Of a stretch of DNA of 64,000 bases, positions 62,464-64,000 are shown piece after piece (position 1 is the stretch's first letter; each line of letters begins with the position of its first letter). The stretch spans positions 62,001 to 126,000 of the forward strand of contig JAEZJJ010000115.1 in assembly GCA_023436395.1 (NCBI GenBank), read 5' to 3'. The notes beneath the pieces were generated by a model. The model was not told the DNA's origin and made no database searches. It was given only the letters and a program-made list of their open reading frames with translations. Position numbers and translations under genes: made by a program. This DNA comes from Bacillota bacterium (lineage in GTDB: Bacteria; Bacillota; Clostridia; Lachnospirales; Cellulosilyticaceae).

Positions 62464-62719
62464 GATTATCCCTTTTTACTGCACATCTGGCACCTTATAA
62501 AATATATCTACAATCATGATATTAAAATTTTCCTCAGTTGTTACAGTATGTCTTTAAATAGCACCTATTCTTAATATAATAGGCTAGTTCGGCCATATGC
62601 TTTTATTATTTACTATTATTTATTATTATTTATTATTATTACTCATAATTAATTACCCTATTTAAGTATATTGGCATATTCTATACCTATGTCTATATTT
62701 TATTCATTGCTTTCAATAT
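62464..62719. other. AT-rich gap with an ATT/TTA microsatellite
   Basis: No gene seen. The stretch at about 62606-62642 is a run of imperfect TTATTA repeats (TTATTATTTATTATT). An AT-rich sequence elsewhere; no hairpin recognised apart from the MATE terminator to the right. Confidence 0.6.
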
Positions 62720-62760
62720 ATAAAAAGAGAGTCTCACTCTGGTGTGATACTCTCTTTCAC
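62720..62760 (-). terminator. MATE transporter terminator
   Basis: AAAAAGAGAGT / ACTCTCTTT hairpin with T-run on the minus strand, 45 bases past the MATE stop codon. Confidence 0.85.
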
Positions 62761-62802
62761 ATTGACTTGTCATAATATAACAAGCTTGTTGATTGATTCT
62801 AA

Positions 62803-64000
62803 TTATATTTCTTTTTCTACAAGATTCTCTAGCCAAACACCTTTCTTTAATAAAACATACCCTACTATACACTTAACCAAGTCAATTAATTGACAAAGTA
62901 AGTAAACTGGTAAAATATGAAGTCCTGTATAATGGGCAAGGCAAAATGCTAGTGGTACACTAATGACCCATAAATAAACACTATCGAACAAGAAAGTAAT
63001 AAATGTCTTACCGCCTGAACGAATTGTAAAATAACTCGCATGTAAGAAACCATAGATTGGCATGCAGAGGGCTGCTATACGAATAAACCATGTAGCTAGT
63101 GCTTTAACCTCATTTGTTGTATTATAAATACTTGGGAAAGCTGGTGCTACAATTGCCATCATACCGCCTATTACTAAACAACATACCACAGAGAAGGTAA
63201 TCATCTTGTAAGCTGTATCTTTGGCTTCTTCCATTTTTCCTGCCCCTAATAAAGGTCCTACAATAATAGCTATTGCACTACCTAGCGCAATAAATATGAC
63301 ATTAAATAAATTAGCAATGGTTGTTGCAATGTTAAGCCCTGCTACTACAGCTAAACCTCTTACAGAATAGCATTGCATAAGCATTGCCGTCCCCGCAGCC
63401 CATAATGTTTCATTGAGAATAAGTGGCATTCCTTTAATTAAAATACGTTTTGCTAATTCCACAGGTACTTTAAAGTTTCTATAAACACCTTTAATAAAAT
63501 AATGACGTCCTTGATGTTGATGAGTCCAAATGGCTACAATCAAACATTCTATATATCTTGCAATAACTGTTCCAATTGCCGCCCCTTCAATGCCAAGCTT
63601 AGGAAAGCCAAATTTACCAAAAATCAGCAAATAGTTAATACATAGATTCACAACAACTGCCACAATTCCTGCCTTCATAGGTAGGACCGTCTCTCCTGTT
63701 TCACGAAGAGTGCTACTATACGCCTGAGAAATAGCAAAGGGCACAAGTCCAATTAACATAATGCGCATATATTTCATAGCATAGTCTAATGTTGCTTCCA
63801 AATTGCTAGCCCCACCATCCTCATGTAAATAGAGTAAAATAAACTCCTTACTATATGCCACTAAAATGCCTAAACCAATAAGGGTAATTACACCACAAAT
63901 AATGAGCTTAAATCGAAAGGTATCACGTACCCCTTCATGATTATCTTGTCCGAAAAATTGAGCCGTAAAAATACCGGCGCCTGAGACACCACCAAAAATA
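62803..64000 (-). CDS. MATE-family efflux transporter, N-terminus cut by window edge
   Basis: 399 visible residues of a multidrug and toxin extrusion pump, an Na+- or H+-driven antiporter of about 450 residues. The reading frame remains open to the window edge, beginning IFGGVSGAGIFTAQFFGQDN, which matches TM1-TM2 of the family (AQFFGQ), so the start lies off the right edge. About 10 membrane segments are seen. Substrates are unknown. The 3' end has a strong terminator. Confidence 0.93.
   Translation of the reverse strand, partial: IFGGVSGAGIFTAQFFGQDNHEGVRDTFRFKLIICGVITLIGLGILVAYSKEFILLYLHEDGGASNLEATLDYAMKYMRIMLIGLVPFAISQAYSSTLRETGETVLPMKAGIVAVVVNLCINYLLIFGKFGFPKLGIEGAAIGTVIARYIECLIVAIWTHQHQGRHYFIKGVYRNFKVPVELAKRILIKGMPLILNETLWAAGTAMLMQCYSVRGLAVVAGLNIATTIANLFNVIFIALGSAIAIIVGPLLGAGKMEEAKDTAYKMITFSVVCCLVIGGMMAIVAPAFPSIYNTTNEVKALATWFIRIAALCMPIYGFLHASYFTIRSGGKTFITFLFDSVYLWVISVPLAFCLAHYTGLHILPVYLLCQLIDLVKCIVGYVLLKKGVWLENLVEKEI

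Overview
The window is about 35% G+C (my estimate) and reads as the chromosome of an anaerobic, low-G+C Firmicute of the class Clostridia. Pointers are pyruvate:ferredoxin oxidoreductase, an [FeFe] hydrogenase, a flavodiiron protein, a superoxide-reductase-like protein, S-layer homology domains, strong AGGAGG-type ribosome binding sites and many intrinsic terminators. A Lachnospiraceae/Cellulosilyticum-like relative is my best guess, from general gene flavour only. No rRNA, tRNA, CRISPR array or prophage was seen.

Layout. 1-6.1 kb: the end-truncated clpB, a ribbon-helix-helix protein, a GtrB-like glycosyltransferase, a possible cheA relic and an orphan [FeFe] hydrogenase-like protein. 6.1-8.7 kb: one S-layer/Ig-like surface protein gene broken by about five single-base losses. 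8.9-16.5 kb: glmS behind its ribozyme, a secreted Pro-rich repeat protein, a transglutaminase-like protein, a SulP transporter and a DUF815 ATPase. 16.6-25 kb: an aminotransferase, an envelope/peptidase operon (L,D-transpeptidase, M16C protease, lipoprotein-like protein) and an HNH protein. 25-31 kb: redox genes (PFOR, flavodiiron protein, bacteriohemerythrin). 31-36 kb: an IS256-family element inserted exactly at the stop codon of a small LexA-box gene, a von Willebrand A pair and dUTPase. 36-43 kb: MnmM-type methyltransferase, a dead GntR regulator, an amidohydrolase, RF3, a membrane-bound hydrolase-like protein and a ferredoxin. 43-49 kb: a sodium-pump decarboxylase beta subunit with three micro-ORFs, its divergent LysR regulator, a cation/proton antiporter behind a structured leader, and an APC permease. 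49-64 kb: methyltransferases, a radical SAM activase, a PlsY paralogue, an HTH-superoxide-reductase fusion, Dus, uraA with a PyrR hairpin, a lysine-riboswitch NhaC transporter, a TetM-like GTPase fused to a Rae1-like nuclease, a GH24 lysozyme and a truncated MATE pump.

RNA-based control is prominent: glmS ribozyme, lysine riboswitch with terminator, a PyrR-type hairpin directly abutting a Shine-Dalgarno sequence, and an unassigned terminator-containing leader before an antiporter. Several genes fit an anaerobe coping with oxygen (flavodiiron protein with a PerR-like box, hemerythrin, HTH-SOR). The most unusual protein is the 876-residue elongation-factor-like GTPase carrying a C-terminal Rae1/YacP nuclease domain, which suggests GTPase-delivered mRNA cleavage on the ribosome. 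The 56-residue SOS-controlled protein is the best candidate for an undescribed small function.
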